From NCBI GenBank assembly GCA_947175045.1, contig CAMWLH010000140.1, positions 1 through 6,016 on the forward strand: a stretch of 6,016 bases of DNA, written 5' to 3'. Made by a program: the position numbers and the translations under genes. Shown one piece after another: positions 5,955 to 6,016 of this stretch. Within the stretch, counting starts at the first letter, position 1, and each line of letters starts with the position of its first letter. The notes under the pieces are model-generated. The model did not search any database. It was not told the origin of the DNA and saw nothing but the letters and a program-made list of their open reading frames with translations. Origin of the DNA: an uncultured Clostridia bacterium (GTDB taxonomy: Bacteria > Bacillota > Clostridia > Oscillospirales > Ruminococcaceae).

Positions 5955-5982
5955 ATTGCGTAAAATTTTTATTTTACGCAAT
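5955..5982. repeat. 28-bp palindrome upstream of the recombinase gene
   Basis: ATTGCGTAAAAT (5955-5966) and its exact complement (5971-5982) form 12-bp arms around TTTT. Read as 11-bp arms around a 6-bp centre, it has the dimensions of a dif-type tyrosine-recombinase core site. Neither direction has an adjoining U tract, so it is a poor intrinsic terminator. It could also be an operator for the recombinase gene. The palindrome is seen directly; its role is inferred, and the sequence does not match the dif consensus I remember for Bacillus. Confidence 0.75.
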
Positions 5983-6016
5983 TGCCTATGCTTTTCCTTT
6001 TCCCCCCTCCGCCTTT

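Noticed and set aside
5955..5982. Palindrome as a standard intrinsic terminator
   Set aside because: No U tract directly follows the hairpin in either direction; the minus strand continues with AAAAAGGA first. A weak terminator role is not excluded, but the pattern is not canonical.
5986..6015. 3' end of a minus-strand gene (Lys/Gly-rich, stop at 5986-5988)
   Set aside because: Only nine codons are visible, and the frame is low in complexity. Nothing supports it as coding without sequence beyond the edge.

Overview
The window reads as chromosomal DNA from a Gram-positive anaerobe of the Clostridia, probably Ruminococcaceae/Oscillospiraceae. Three things suggest this. The start sites carry strong GGAGG or AAGGAG ribosome-binding sites. 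The promoter has clean sigma-A boxes. Several protein motifs look clostridial to me from memory: GANDPRGGGHFSGR in chorismate synthase, ESGSTLRF in EPSP synthase, and the Xer-type recombinase. Base composition is roughly balanced by eye. The genus is an inference; no search was run.

All supported genes lie on the minus strand, so transcription runs from right to left. From the right they are: a region with a 28-bp near-perfect palindrome (5955-5982); a Xer-type tyrosine recombinase (4881-5924); a 129-bp gap holding a near-consensus promoter (TTGACA, 17 bp, TACAAT); an alpha/beta-hydrolase-like protein with an altered catalytic set (3870-4751); aroB with a GTG start (2809-3858); a 148-bp gap filled by a 108-bp structured element; aroA (1422-2660); aroC (356-1438, overlapping aroA by 17 bp); and the first 115 codons of an uncharacterised protein that runs off the left edge (1-345).

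aroB, aroA and aroC encode the second, sixth and seventh steps of the shikimate pathway (3-dehydroquinate synthase, EPSP synthase, chorismate synthase). With the hydrolase and the downstream hypothetical gene they appear to form one operon driven by the promoter at 4818-4846. Spacing is tight everywhere (11 bp, -17 bp, 10 bp) except between aroB and aroA.

The most unusual feature is in that aroB-aroA gap. Three nested or adjacent inverted repeats (11, 9+5 and 11 bp) would fold the transcript into a compact three-way junction ending 8 nt before the aroA Shine-Dalgarno sequence. It could be a dispersed palindromic repeat or a cis-acting RNA; the window alone cannot decide. The second is the 28-bp palindrome upstream of the recombinase, which has the 11-6-11 layout of a dif-type recombination site. 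The rest is ordinary primary metabolism. I see no tRNA, rRNA, CRISPR array, insertion sequence or phage genes.
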